DNA of 5,338 nt from an uncultured Clostridia bacterium (GCA_947588915.1 CANPZA010000099.1:1-5338), one strand, 5' to 3'; shown: positions 1-5,338, numbered from the stretch's first letter. Program-made: numbers and translations. Notes: generated by a model not told the origin, from the sequence alone.

Positions 1-2
1 CA

Positions 3-56
3 GATGTTAATTATTTTACTAAAATCATATTATTAGCTTTAAAAGGTGGTTTTTAA
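3..56 (+). CDS. Possible C-terminal end of a plus-strand gene entering from the left edge
   Basis: An open frame with no stop from the first full codon runs 17 codons and ends with TAA at 54-56. It reads DVNYFTKIILLALKGGF, a plausible amphipathic helix followed by a short Gly/Phe tail. The frame uses AT-rich codons like the housekeeping genes further right. It would converge on the FGE-fold gene, and the hairpins at 81-161 would lie between the two. The piece is too short to identify. A 51-nt open stretch in DNA this AT-rich is only weak evidence, because stops are frequent but chance runs of this size still occur. Function unknown. Confidence 0.35.
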   Translation, partial: DVNYFTKIILLALKGGF

Positions 57-80
57 TATTGAATTTTTCTGTGAAATTCT

Positions 81-120
81 TTATATTATAGGAAATTCAG
101 AGAAGTTTCCCATAATATAA
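81..120 (-). terminator. Long AT-rich hairpin downstream of the FGE-fold gene
   Basis: Positions 81-95 and 106-120 form a 15-bp stem around a 10-nt loop. The single imperfect position (90/111) is an A-C mismatch if read as plus-strand RNA but a U-G wobble if read as minus-strand RNA, which favours function in the minus transcript. It lies just beyond the better terminator at 117-162 and has no clean U-tract of its own. It may be a back-up terminator or an mRNA 3'-end structure. Confidence 0.5.
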
Positions 121-162
121 AAAAGAAGAAGGAACTCTGAAATTTCAAAGTTCTCTCCTTCT
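117..162 (-). terminator. Intrinsic terminator of the FGE-fold gene
   Basis: Read on the minus strand, a hairpin is followed by a run of T (the A-run at 119-124 on plus). The core pairs GAACT with AGTTC and TGAAA with TTTCA, with one mismatch between them. An outer arm pairs GAAGG (128-132) with CCTTC (157-161) across an asymmetric bulge. It lies about 45 nt after the TAG stop at 208-210, where a rho-independent terminator for that gene is expected. Confidence 0.75.
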
Positions 163-207
163 ATTTGTACTTAGAAACAAATTAGGATAGTTTTATAGTG
201 GTCAGTA

Positions 208-1257
208 CTACTTGATATAAAGCGTGGCACGAAAACCAGTGCAGCTATAGTCGTTAAAAGGATAGTAGTCTTTGCGATAAGCAACAGAACAATAGTCATC
301 ATCACTGCCACAATTGCCACCACGGGTAACGCGACACAAACTACCCTTCTGCTCTTGTGTCCATTCATCTACATTTCCTGCAAAGTCGTAGATGTTATTA
401 GTACACCATTCTTCTCGACTTCCTGTTTTAACTACTTTTTTTGGAGAATTCTCTGTTTTCCAATGATTACCCCAATTTGTAGAATCATCAACAATTTCAC
501 TAAAAGTTCTCGCATTAGATTTTATAAACCACTCCAGTACTGAATCATATTCAGCACCAAAAGTCAAATGACTTGTTGTGCTACTACTTTTCTCTAATGT
601 CGCTGCAACCTCCTTGGCATCATTAAAAGTAATGTATGTCCAAGTACTTTCACCTTTTACAGACTGTGGCTTGCAAATTTCTTTGTTCTTCTTTGAAATG
701 TTATAACGGGAAATATAAAATCCTCCGTATTTCTTAACACTTTCAAACTGCAAAGCAAGTTCACTCTCCAATGTTTCATAAAATTCATTTTCTGAAAATT
801 CAACATTCCGATAATTTCTTCTGCCAAATTTCTCTGAAAAATGTTCGCCATCAAGTGTTCCGTTAGCATCTAGTAACTCTACTGGAGTCCACACTAATTG
901 GTCATAAATTCTCTGTAGCTTATCAATTCCCTTTGAATCTGACCAGTCAATACTTCCTACAATTTTTTTAGGAATTCTATAAATAACCAGTCCTACATTT
1001 TTCCCAAAAATAGCATTTTCTTTTCTCACCCCTGATACTGTCCAGCCTTGTGGAACTACTGCTTTGTTTCCATCATTATCAATATACATAGACAAAACCT
1101 CTGCATATTCCCCAGCTGATACAATTGGAAGCTCCGAATAAACATTATTTGAAACAATGTTCAGAGCTCTAATGATTAACTCTCCACTTGTTCCCTCTGA
1201 GGTTTCAAAGGTTATACCATTTTCTGCCTCAAGCACAAACTTTTCATACCGTTTCAT
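208..1257 (-). CDS. FGE/SUMF1-fold protein with hypervariable-looking C-terminus (candidate DGR target)
   Basis: This 349-aa protein has no obvious signal peptide or membrane segment. Residues 1-115 are a poorly recognised N-terminal region with a VVPQGWTVSG stretch near 67-76. Residues 121-349 look like the FGE-sulfatase (C-type-lectin-type) fold: LVWTPVE (121), GGFYISRYN (178), NNIYDFAGNVDEWT (287-300), RGG (312-314) and GFR (341-343) near the end. Lined up with the true FGE motif GGSYxCHxSYC, the second catalytic cysteine matches C323, but the first is replaced by S318. Sulfatase activation is therefore unlikely, and a binding scaffold is more probable. Start: ATG with AAGGAGGT (1265-1272) 7 nt upstream. 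Codons 308-344 end in T/C in 36 of 37 cases. The gene is markedly more GC-rich than its neighbours, suggesting transfer. It is a single-gene unit with its own promoter and terminator. The fold assignment is fairly sure, the biological role unknown. Confidence 0.85.
   Translation of the reverse strand: MKRYEKFVLEAENGITFETSEGTSGELIIRALNIVSNNVYSELPIVSAGEYAEVLSMYIDNDGNKAVVPQGWTVSGVRKENAIFGKNVGLVIYRIPKKIVGSIDWSDSKGIDKLQRIYDQLVWTPVELLDANGTLDGEHFSEKFGRRNYRNVEFSENEFYETLESELALQFESVKKYGGFYISRYNISKKNKEICKPQSVKGESTWTYITFNDAKEVAATLEKSSSTTSHLTFGAEYDSVLEWFIKSNARTFSEIVDDSTNWGNHWKTENSPKKVVKTGSREEWCTNNIYDFAGNVDEWTQEQKGSLCRVTRGGNCGSDDDYCSVAYRKDYYPFNDYSCTGFRATLYIK
226..336 (-). other. Candidate DGR variable region (NNY-codon block)
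   Basis: These are codons 308-344 of the FGE-fold gene, covering RGG to GFR. All 37 end in a pyrimidine except AAA at 271-273. Many are one or two base changes from AAY (AAT, AGT, GAT, GAC, TAT, TAC, TGT, AGC). DGR variable regions are copied from a template rich in AAY codons with adenines randomised, which leaves NNY codons and avoids stops. The location at the C-terminus of a C-type-lectin-type fold also fits. No template repeat or reverse transcriptase is present in the window, so the call is inferential. Confidence 0.45.
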
Positions 1258-1297
1258 AGTTTATACCTCCTTAAGTGATAATTTTTGTAACGGCTTC

Positions 1298-1320
1298 AAC
1301 ATGACTTTTGTCATTATGTT
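1298..1320 (-). repeat. Dyad at the predicted transcript 5' end of the FGE-fold gene
   Basis: ATGAC (1301-1305) and GTCAT (1310-1314) pair around a 4-nt loop. Outer AAC/GTT arms extend the stem with a small bulge. The predicted transcription start falls at the edge of the stem, so it could be a 5'-end stabilising hairpin or a +1 operator. Confidence 0.4.
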
Positions 1321-1321
1321 A

Positions 1322-1350
1322 ATAGTACCACATTTTTTTGCATTTTGCAA
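1322..1350 (-). promoter_or_regulatory. Promoter of the FGE-fold gene
   Basis: On the minus strand, TTGCAA (1345-1350) lies 17 nt from TACTAT (1322-1327), and a TGG immediately before the -10 makes it an extended -10 (TGnTACTAT). The predicted start near 1315 gives a leader of about 58 nt before the ATG. The -35 overlaps a perfect dyad (TTTGCA-N3-TGCAAA, 1337-1351), and a second dyad sits at the predicted transcription start. Confidence 0.65.
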
Positions 1351-1351
1351 A
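1337..1351. repeat. Inverted repeat over the -35 box (possible operator)
   Basis: TTTGCA and TGCAAA are perfect inverted copies separated by 3 nt, overlapping the -35 hexamer and the start of the spacer. The position is right for a repressor site on the FGE-fold promoter. The DNA is AT-rich and the dyad is short, so chance is possible. Confidence 0.35.
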
Positions 1352-1376
1352 TTTTGTATGTCTTTATATATTTTTA

Positions 1377-1441
1377 TTATTTAACCTCTTTAATCCACTC
1401 ATTTATCTTATGCTTGTCCGATGTATCTACTAAATATCGCA
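1377..1441 (-). pseudogene. Orphan 3' gene tail fused out of frame behind the murA fragment
   Basis: Immediately after the murA remnant, a different minus-strand frame reads YLVDTSDKHKINEWIKEVK and then TAA (1377-1379). Its charged amphipathic helix ending in Lys looks like a normal protein C-terminus, and its codons (TCG, GAC, AAG, GAG) are less AT-rich than murA's. It has no start or Shine-Dalgarno site of its own. It may be the surviving end of a gene that recombined into murA. I do not recognise the family, and chance cannot be excluded at this length. Confidence 0.35.
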
Positions 1442-1786
1442 ATCTCCTGGATATGAAAATGTTACTTTTCCATATCTTCCTAATAATGCTCCTACAAATA
1501 TAACAGATGAACGCATTTGCCTCATTAAATCTTCTGGTATTTCATATTTACAAATTCCACTTGTATCTATTATAACCTTATTTTTCTTTTTTGTTACTGT
1601 TCCACCTAATTTTTTTAAAATTTCAAACATCATTTGTGTATCATGTATATTAGGTACATTATATAATGTTGTTTTTCCTTGATTTAATATACTCGCAGCA
1701 ATTATAGGTAAGGATGCATTTTTAGAACCTGATATTATTACTTCTCCTTCTACTTTTTTCCCTCCTTTGATTATGTACTCTGACAT
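1430..1786 (-). pseudogene. murA: murA fragment: N-terminal 118 aa of UDP-GlcNAc enolpyruvyl transferase
   Basis: MurA transfers enolpyruvate from PEP to UDP-N-acetylglucosamine, the first committed step of peptidoglycan synthesis, in the cytoplasm. The N-terminus is clear: the GSKNASLPI motif with the substrate-binding Lys22-Asn23 pair, PNIHDTQMM, MRQMRSSV (active-site arginine loop) and a YPGDC catalytic-loop match with Cys116. The frame stops (TAG TAG) two residues after that cysteine, so about 300 of the usual about 420 residues are missing and no complete active site can form. The usual PGGC is PGDC here. Start: the ATG at 1784-1786 is preferred because AAAGGTGG (1794-1801) lies 7 nt upstream. 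A GTG at 1802-1804 would overlap that site. It is divergent from asnS and still carries a plausible promoter. Many Bacillota have two MurA paralogues, so loss of one copy could be tolerated (inference). Confidence 0.85.
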
Positions 1787-1819
1787 TTTCTTACCACCTT
1801 TCACTTTTATTTGCTATAT

Positions 1820-1847
1820 ATTATGTTTTCTGCACATAAAAAGTGAA
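1820..1847 (-). promoter_or_regulatory. Likely promoter of the murA remnant
   Basis: On the minus strand, TTCACT (1842-1847) lies 16 nt from CATAAT (1820-1825), about 33 nt before the preferred ATG. The -35 is weak. AT-rich DNA gives many such matches, but the placement is right for the murA start. Confidence 0.4.
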
Positions 1848-1901
1848 TATAAAAAACTATAACCTTATTAGTTAATAACTTTAAATTTATTTTTCTATAT
1901 G

Positions 1902-1930
1902 TTGAAAAATCTTACATAATATCATATAAT
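1902..1930 (+). promoter_or_regulatory. asnS promoter
   Basis: TTGAAA (1902-1907) and a perfect TATAAT (1925-1930) are separated by 17 nt. Transcription would start near 1937, leaving a leader of about 24 nt that holds only the ribosome binding site. There is no room for a T-box leader between this promoter and the gene. Confidence 0.75.
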
Positions 1931-1949
1931 ATGTCTATATTAAATATAT

Positions 1950-1954
1950 GGAGG
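1950..1954 (+). promoter_or_regulatory. Ribosome binding site that decides the asnS start
   Basis: GGAGG lies 6 nt before the ATG at 1961. An in-frame ATG at 1931 exists, but it overlaps the -10 hexamer region and precedes the predicted transcript start, so 1961 is the real start. Confidence 0.85.
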
Positions 1955-1960
1955 AAAATT

Positions 1961-3352
1961 ATGAAAAATATAACAGTTAAAGACTTATATAAAAATACAA
2001 ATGAATATGTAGACAAAGAAATCACTATAGAAGGATGGGTAAAAACAGTTAGAGATTCAAAAACTTTTGGTTTTATTGAATTAAATGATGGTACATTTTT
2101 TAAAAATGTACAAATTGTTTTTAATGATAAATTAGAAAATTTCGAAAATATTTGTAAATTAACTATAAGCTCTTCTATTAAAGTTGTAGGAAATTTTATA
2201 TTAACTGAAAATGCAAAACAGCCATTTGAAATACAGGCATCTAATATTGAAATTGAAAGTTTATCTGATAGAAGTTATCCACTTCAAAATAAAAAACATT
2301 CTTTTGAATATTTAAGAACAATTGCTCACTTACGTCCAAGAGCAAATACATTTAATGCAGTATTCCGTGTAAGAAGTGCTTTGGCATATAGTATCCACAA
2401 ATTCTTCCAAGAAAGAGGATTTGTATATGTTAATACTCCTATCTTAACAGGTAGTGATGCTGAAGGTGCAGGAGAAATGTTTAATGTGAATTCTTTTGAT
2501 TTAAACAATGTACCAAAAAATGAAAAAGGAGAAATTGATTTTTCACAAGATTTTTTTGGAAAGTCTACTCACTTAACAGTTAGTGGTCAATTAAATGCAG
2601 AAACATTTGCACAAAGTTTTTGTAATGTTTATACATTTGGTCCAACATTTCGTGCAGAAAATTCTAACACTGTAAAACATGCTGCTGAATTTTGGATGAT
2701 TGAACCTGAAATCTGTTTTGCAGATTTAAATGATGATATGGATTTAGCTGAAAGTATGGTTAAATATATATTTAAATATGTATTAGATAATTGTCCTGAA
2801 GAAATGGAATTTTTCAATAAATTTATAGACAATGGATTACTTGAAAGATTAAATAATGTAATTAATTCTGATTTTGTAAGAATTAGTTATACAGATGCAG
2901 TAAAAGAACTTGAAAAACATAATAGTGAATTTGAATTTAAAGTATCTTGGGGAGTTGACCTTCAAACAGAGCATGAAAGATATTTATGTGAAAAAATATT
3001 TAAAAAACCAGTATTTGTAAAAGATTATCCAAAAGATATTAAAGCTTTTTATATGAAACAAAATCCAGATGGTAAAACAGTTGCAGCTAGTGATTTGTTA
3101 GTTCCTGGAGTTGGAGAAATTATTGGAGGTAGCCAAAGAGAAGAAGATTATAATAAATTACTAAATAGGATGAAAGAATTAAACATGCCAATAGATTCTT
3201 ATAATTGGTATTTAGACTTAAGAAAATATGGAAGTTGTATTCACTCTGGTTTTGGTCTAGGATTTGAAAGAGCTATTATGTATTTAACAGGTATGCAAAA
3301 TATTCGTGATGTAATTCCTTTTCCAAGAACTCCTAAAAATTGTGAATTTTAA
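1961..3352 (+). CDS. asnS: Asparaginyl-tRNA synthetase
   Basis: This 463-aa cytoplasmic class IIb enzyme attaches asparagine to tRNA-Asn using ATP. Residues 1-105 form the OB-fold anticodon-binding domain ([21 protein letters not shown], 21-41). The catalytic core follows. Motif 1 is around 145-162 ([18 protein letters not shown]), then [11 protein letters not shown] (164-174) and [12 protein letters not shown] (203-214). Motif 2 is at 227-248 ([12 protein letters not shown] to EFWMIEPE), and motif 3 at 430-444 ([15 protein letters not shown]). The protein ends at RTPKNCEF, normal full length for the family. FRAENSNT followed by EFWMIEPE marks AsnRS rather than AspRS. It is transcribed alone from its own promoter, divergent from the murA remnant and convergent with the 448-aa gene. 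Nothing is truncated. Codon use is strongly AT-rich, typical of the host chromosome. Confidence 0.97.
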   Translation: MKNITVKDLYKNTNEYVDKEITIEGWVKTVRDSKTFGFIELNDGTFFKNVQIVFNDKLENFENICKLTISSSIKVVGNFILTENAKQPFEIQASNIEIESLSDRSYPLQNKKHSFEYLRTIAHLRPRANTFNAVFRVRSALAYSIHKFFQERGFVYVNTPILTGSDAEGAGEMFNVNSFDLNNVPKNEKGEIDFSQDFFGKSTHLTVSGQLNAETFAQSFCNVYTFGPTFRAENSNTVKHAAEFWMIEPEICFADLNDDMDLAESMVKYIFKYVLDNCPEEMEFFNKFIDNGLLERLNNVINSDFVRISYTDAVKELEKHNSEFEFKVSWGVDLQTEHERYLCEKIFKKPVFVKDYPKDIKAFYMKQNPDGKTVAASDLLVPGVGEIIGGSQREEDYNKLLNRMKELNMPIDSYNWYLDLRKYGSCIHSGFGLGFERAIMYLTGMQNIRDVIPFPRTPKNCEF

Positions 3353-3356
3353 ATAT

Positions 3357-3393
3357 ATATGAACACTAGAAAATAATTCTCTAGTGTTCATAT
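3357..3393. terminator. Bidirectional terminator between asnS and the 448-aa gene
   Basis: A perfect 14-bp stem (3357-3370 with 3380-3393) containing GAACACTAGA closes a 9-nt loop. The downstream flank on plus is T-rich (TTCATTTTACTTTAC), and on minus it is AT-rich with a shorter T-run. The hairpin begins 5 nt after the asnS stop and lies 11 nt beyond the stop of the opposing gene, so it probably ends both transcripts. Confidence 0.85.
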
Positions 3394-3403
3394 TCATTTT
3401 ACT

Positions 3404-4750
3404 TTACTTTGTATATTCTGTATATTCTGTATATTCTACTTCTCTTTGTGTTATTCCAACCTCTTCTTCAATAGCTTTTAATATTTGATTTGCATCATCT
3501 TCATTTAATTCTAGTATTTTTTTACCAACCTCATTAACTCTGGTTTCTAAGTCAGATTTTTTTGTTCCTTCTTCATTTTTTACTTTTATATATTTTTGCA
3601 TTAATTCTTGTAAAACTTCTTCTTTTTTGTCTTCTGGTATTTTTCTTATTATATTAAGCCAATCTTCATCTTCACGATTTTGAATTCCACTTATTTGATC
3701 TTTTATTTTTTGAATATTTTTTATATCAGATCCATATATTTGTATTTGATTAATAAAATATTGGACTTGTTCATCATCTAATTCTCTCATAGTTGCAGAT
3801 TGTGGAACATCTATAATTCCTGTTTCATGAAATATATTTACAACATCTTTGGCTATCTCTTTGAGAATAATCTTTTCCAAATTTTTTTTATCAAAAATAT
3901 ACTCTTTTCCTCCTAATCCTGTAATTCCTTTAATATTATTATACTCAACTTCTACTAGTTCTATAAAATTTAAATCATCTTTTTTCTCAACTATTTTTTC
4001 TTCTTTTGAAAGTCTTGTAGGATATCTTTTCATCATATCTTCTGCTGGTAGTACACTTGTTAGTGTATTTATAAAAGTACTCCCTGTCCTTTTATAGTCA
4101 ATGGCTGCCCTTCTTGCTAATACTCTCCTTACTATTTGTTGTATTTCTGGTGATGTACTATTACCCTTAATACTATTAATATCATTTGTAAAAACGCTAA
4201 TTGGTTTCCTTTCAACATTTTCATATAATTGTTTTAACTTCTTCTTTTTCTCATTTTCTTCTTTAATTCTTTTTTCTTCTTTATCTCTTCTTTCTTGTTC
4301 TCTGACTTCTTGTAATTTTTCTCTAAATAATTTTTGTTCTTCTTCTCTAATTTTTGGATTAGGAATTTGTTGTATTATTTCTTTTGTAGCATCTGGAGAA
4401 ATATTTTCTCCCACTTGTCTTACAATTCCCTTAATTTCCTTTGAACTTAAGTTACCTTCTTTTACTGCCTCTTTAACAATATGACTTAATTGTTTTATTT
4501 TTTCTTCTTCTGCTATCTTTAACCTTACATTTCTTTCAAGATTACTTTCTTGAAGTAATTTCAACAATTTTATAGCTATGTCTGGATTTGATTTAATTGC
4601 TTCTTTTATTGCTTCAGAAGCTTTTTCTATTCCTTCTTCAGTTGTATCTGCATCATAAAATATATTTTCTGCTTCTTTTAATGCTTGTATTCTTACTTTT
4701 TTATTTTTGTAGTTATCAATTGTTTCTCTTATTCTACTTAAAAAGCTCAT
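3404..4750 (-). CDS. Uncharacterised 448-aa helical, highly charged protein
   Basis: I do not recognise this family. The protein has no signal peptide or membrane segment and should be cytoplasmic. It is dominated by Lys, Glu and Ile. Residues 1-130 look like consecutive helical hairpins (for example NPDIAIKLLKLLQ, 55-67). Residues 132-178 are almost entirely charged and probably form a long coiled coil or single helix. Residues 200-320 are a more mixed, globular-looking segment with LARRAAIDY (211-219) and GITGLGGKEYIFDKKN (275-290). Residues 360-432 return to helical repeats: RVNEVGKKI to DDANQILKAI (404-426) resembles IVRQVGENI to DATKEIIQQI (109-129). The tail is EYTEYTEYTK. Start: ATG with AAGGAGG (4759-4765) 8 nt upstream. 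It has its own promoter and lies between adhE and asnS with a terminator on each side, so the neighbours say little about function. Confidence 0.85.
   Translation of the reverse strand: MSFLSRIRETIDNYKNKKVRIQALKEAENIFYDADTTEEGIEKASEAIKEAIKSNPDIAIKLLKLLQESNLERNVRLKIAEEEKIKQLSHIVKEAVKEGNLSSKEIKGIVRQVGENISPDATKEIIQQIPNPKIREEEQKLFREKLQEVREQERRDKEEKRIKEENEKKKKLKQLYENVERKPISVFTNDINSIKGNSTSPEIQQIVRRVLARRAAIDYKRTGSTFINTLTSVLPAEDMMKRYPTRLSKEEKIVEKKDDLNFIELVEVEYNNIKGITGLGGKEYIFDKKNLEKIILKEIAKDVVNIFHETGIIDVPQSATMRELDDEQVQYFINQIQIYGSDIKNIQKIKDQISGIQNREDEDWLNIIRKIPEDKKEEVLQELMQKYIKVKNEEGTKKSDLETRVNEVGKKILELNEDDANQILKAIEEEVGITQREVEYTEYTEYTK
3410..3436. repeat. Three tandem 9-bp repeats at the 3' end of the 448-aa gene
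   Basis: TGTATATTC occurs three times head to tail with no mismatch. On the coding strand it encodes EYTEYTEYT just before the final Lys. The unit is a multiple of three, so slippage would change copy number without shifting frame. Confidence 0.85.
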
Positions 4751-4774
4751 TTCTCTAGCCTCCTTATATTTTAT

Positions 4775-4803
4775 ATTTTAACATTTATTTACTTGTTAGT
4801 CAA
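4775..4803 (-). promoter_or_regulatory. Promoter of the 448-aa gene
   Basis: On the minus strand, TTGACT (4798-4803) lies 17 nt from TAAAAT (4775-4780), with TG one base before the -10 (extended -10). This is a strong vegetative match, placed 25 nt before the start codon. The gene is therefore probably transcribed independently of adhE. Confidence 0.75.
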
Positions 4804-4816
4804 ACAATAACATAAG

Positions 4817-4851
4817 AAAAAAAGGAATTTAACTTTAATCAGTTAATTTCC
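4817..4851 (-). terminator. Intrinsic terminator of adhE
   Basis: On the minus strand, GGAAATTAAC (4842-4851) pairs with GTTAAATTCC (4824-4833) with one A-A mismatch, around an 8-nt loop. Seven T follow (A-run 4817-4823 on plus). It lies 9 nt after the adhE stop. Confidence 0.85.
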
Positions 4852-4860
4852 CTTTCCTAG

Positions 4861-5338
4861 TTATACCTCATTTCCATAATAGCTATCTAGTAAAATTTGT
4901 TTTAATTCTGATACTAATGGTAATCTTGGATTTGCTGTTGTACATTGGTCTTCAAAAGCACGATCTGCTAATATATCAACTTTAGCTAAAAATTCTTGTT
5001 CTTCAATTCCTGCTTCTTTTAGAGATTTAGGTATTCCTAAATTTTCATTTAATTCTTTAACTTTTTCAATTAAGCTATTTATTCCTTCTTCCTTAGTATC
5101 TGCTTTTAATCCTATTTTTTTAGCCAATTGATAATATTTTTCATCTGCTATAAAATATTCATATTTCGGAAATGAGACAAATTTTGTTGGCTTTGAACTA
5201 TTGTATCTAATTACATATGGAAGTATTATAGCATTTAATCTACCATGTGCCATATGAAATTCTGCACCTAATTTATGTGCTAAAGAATGATTTATTCCTA
5301 AAAATGCATTTGTAAATGCCATACCTGCAATTGTACTG
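4861..5338 (-). CDS. adhE: Bifunctional aldehyde-alcohol dehydrogenase AdhE, C-terminal part (5' end outside window)
   Basis: The 158 C-terminal residues of a protein normally near 870 aa are visible. The rest lies beyond the right edge, and the frame is open through it (STIAGMAFTNAFLG). AdhE converts acetyl-CoA to acetaldehyde and then ethanol using NADH during fermentation, as large cytoplasmic filaments (spirosomes). The fragment belongs to the iron-dependent alcohol dehydrogenase domain. NHSLAHKLGAEFHMAHG carries two of the iron-binding histidines with the family's 14-residue spacing (equivalent to H723 and H737 of E. coli AdhE). DQCTTANPRLP and SELKQILLDSYYG close the protein as in the family. 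A stand-alone iron ADH is less likely, because this C-terminal tail is typical of AdhE. A terminator follows directly. This gene fits an anaerobic fermenter. Confidence 0.93.
   Translation of the reverse strand, partial: STIAGMAFTNAFLGINHSLAHKLGAEFHMAHGRLNAIILPYVIRYNSSKPTKFVSFPKYEYFIADEKYYQLAKKIGLKADTKEEGINSLIEKVKELNENLGIPKSLKEAGIEEQEFLAKVDILADRAFEDQCTTANPRLPLVSELKQILLDSYYGNEV

Noticed and set aside
1..207. DGR template repeat or reverse transcriptase within the window
   Set aside because: No second copy of the 226-336 sequence and no RT motif was found in the window. The DGR idea rests on the codon pattern and the fold alone.
171..368. 65-aa hydrophobic minus-strand frame that looks like a membrane peptide
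   Set aside because: It overlaps the end of the FGE-fold gene in another frame. Its hydrophobicity is a by-product of the NNY codons, since the pyrimidine third base becomes the second base in this frame. No good Shine-Dalgarno site.
1157..1384. 75-aa plus-strand frame over the FGE-gene start and its promoter
   Set aside because: Antisense to a better supported gene, covers the promoter region, no ribosome binding site.
1870..1880. AGTTA-A-TAACT palindrome between murA and asnS
   Set aside because: Short and AT-rich, about 20 nt upstream of the asnS -35. Expected by chance in such DNA, and nothing else supports an operator.
1931..1960. Ten-codon N-terminal extension of asnS
   Set aside because: The upstream ATG follows directly on the -10 box, before the predicted transcript start, and GGAGG serves the ATG at 1961.
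3849..4484. Two plus-strand frames rich in Ser/Phe/Leu opposite the 448-aa gene
   Set aside because: Antisense shadows of a Lys/Glu-rich gene (AAA/GAA read backwards gives TTT/TTC). No ribosome binding sites, and the minus gene has promoter, RBS and terminator.
1..5338. CRISPR array, tRNA or rRNA genes, IS ends
   Set aside because: No regularly spaced direct repeats, no tRNA-like cloverleaf or CCA end, no rRNA motifs and no transposase or matching terminal inverted repeats were seen on either strand.

Overview
The window is AT-rich, low-GC Bacillota-type DNA (Clostridia-like). The asnS and adhE coding lines I sampled run at roughly 22-28% GC. Supporting signs are strong purine-rich Shine-Dalgarno sites, TTGACA/TATAAT-type promoters, intrinsic terminators and a clostridial-style bifunctional AdhE. 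I cannot name a species.

Right part (about 1786-5338) looks like ordinary chromosome. From the right edge leftwards it holds the C-terminal end of adhE (minus strand, running off the window) with its own terminator, then a 448-aa helical, highly charged protein of unknown function (minus strand) with its own extended -10 promoter. This gene converges on asnS (asparaginyl-tRNA synthetase, plus strand), and the two share a bidirectional hairpin terminator at 3357-3393. Divergent from asnS is the start of murA, but only its first 118 codons remain.

Left part (1 to about 1440) differs in composition. The murA remnant stops two residues after the active-site cysteine. It is followed at once by what looks like the out-of-frame 3' end of an unrelated gene. 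Next comes a separately promoted 349-aa gene (minus strand) with a C-terminal formylglycine-generating-enzyme (FGE/SUMF1, C-type-lectin-type) fold. That gene is clearly more GC-rich (37-52% in the lines counted). Its last about 40 codons show an extreme NNY codon pattern (36 of 37 codons end in T or C) between the conserved RGG and GFR motifs. This is the layout expected of a diversity-generating retroelement (DGR) variable region. No reverse transcriptase or template repeat is visible here, so the DGR reading is a hypothesis. A double hairpin/terminator region follows the gene, and a probable plus-strand gene tail enters from the left edge.

The likely story is a recombination or insertion event that broke a murA copy and joined it to an accessory module carrying a hypervariable FGE-fold protein. 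Housekeeping genes (asnS, adhE) remain intact on the other side.
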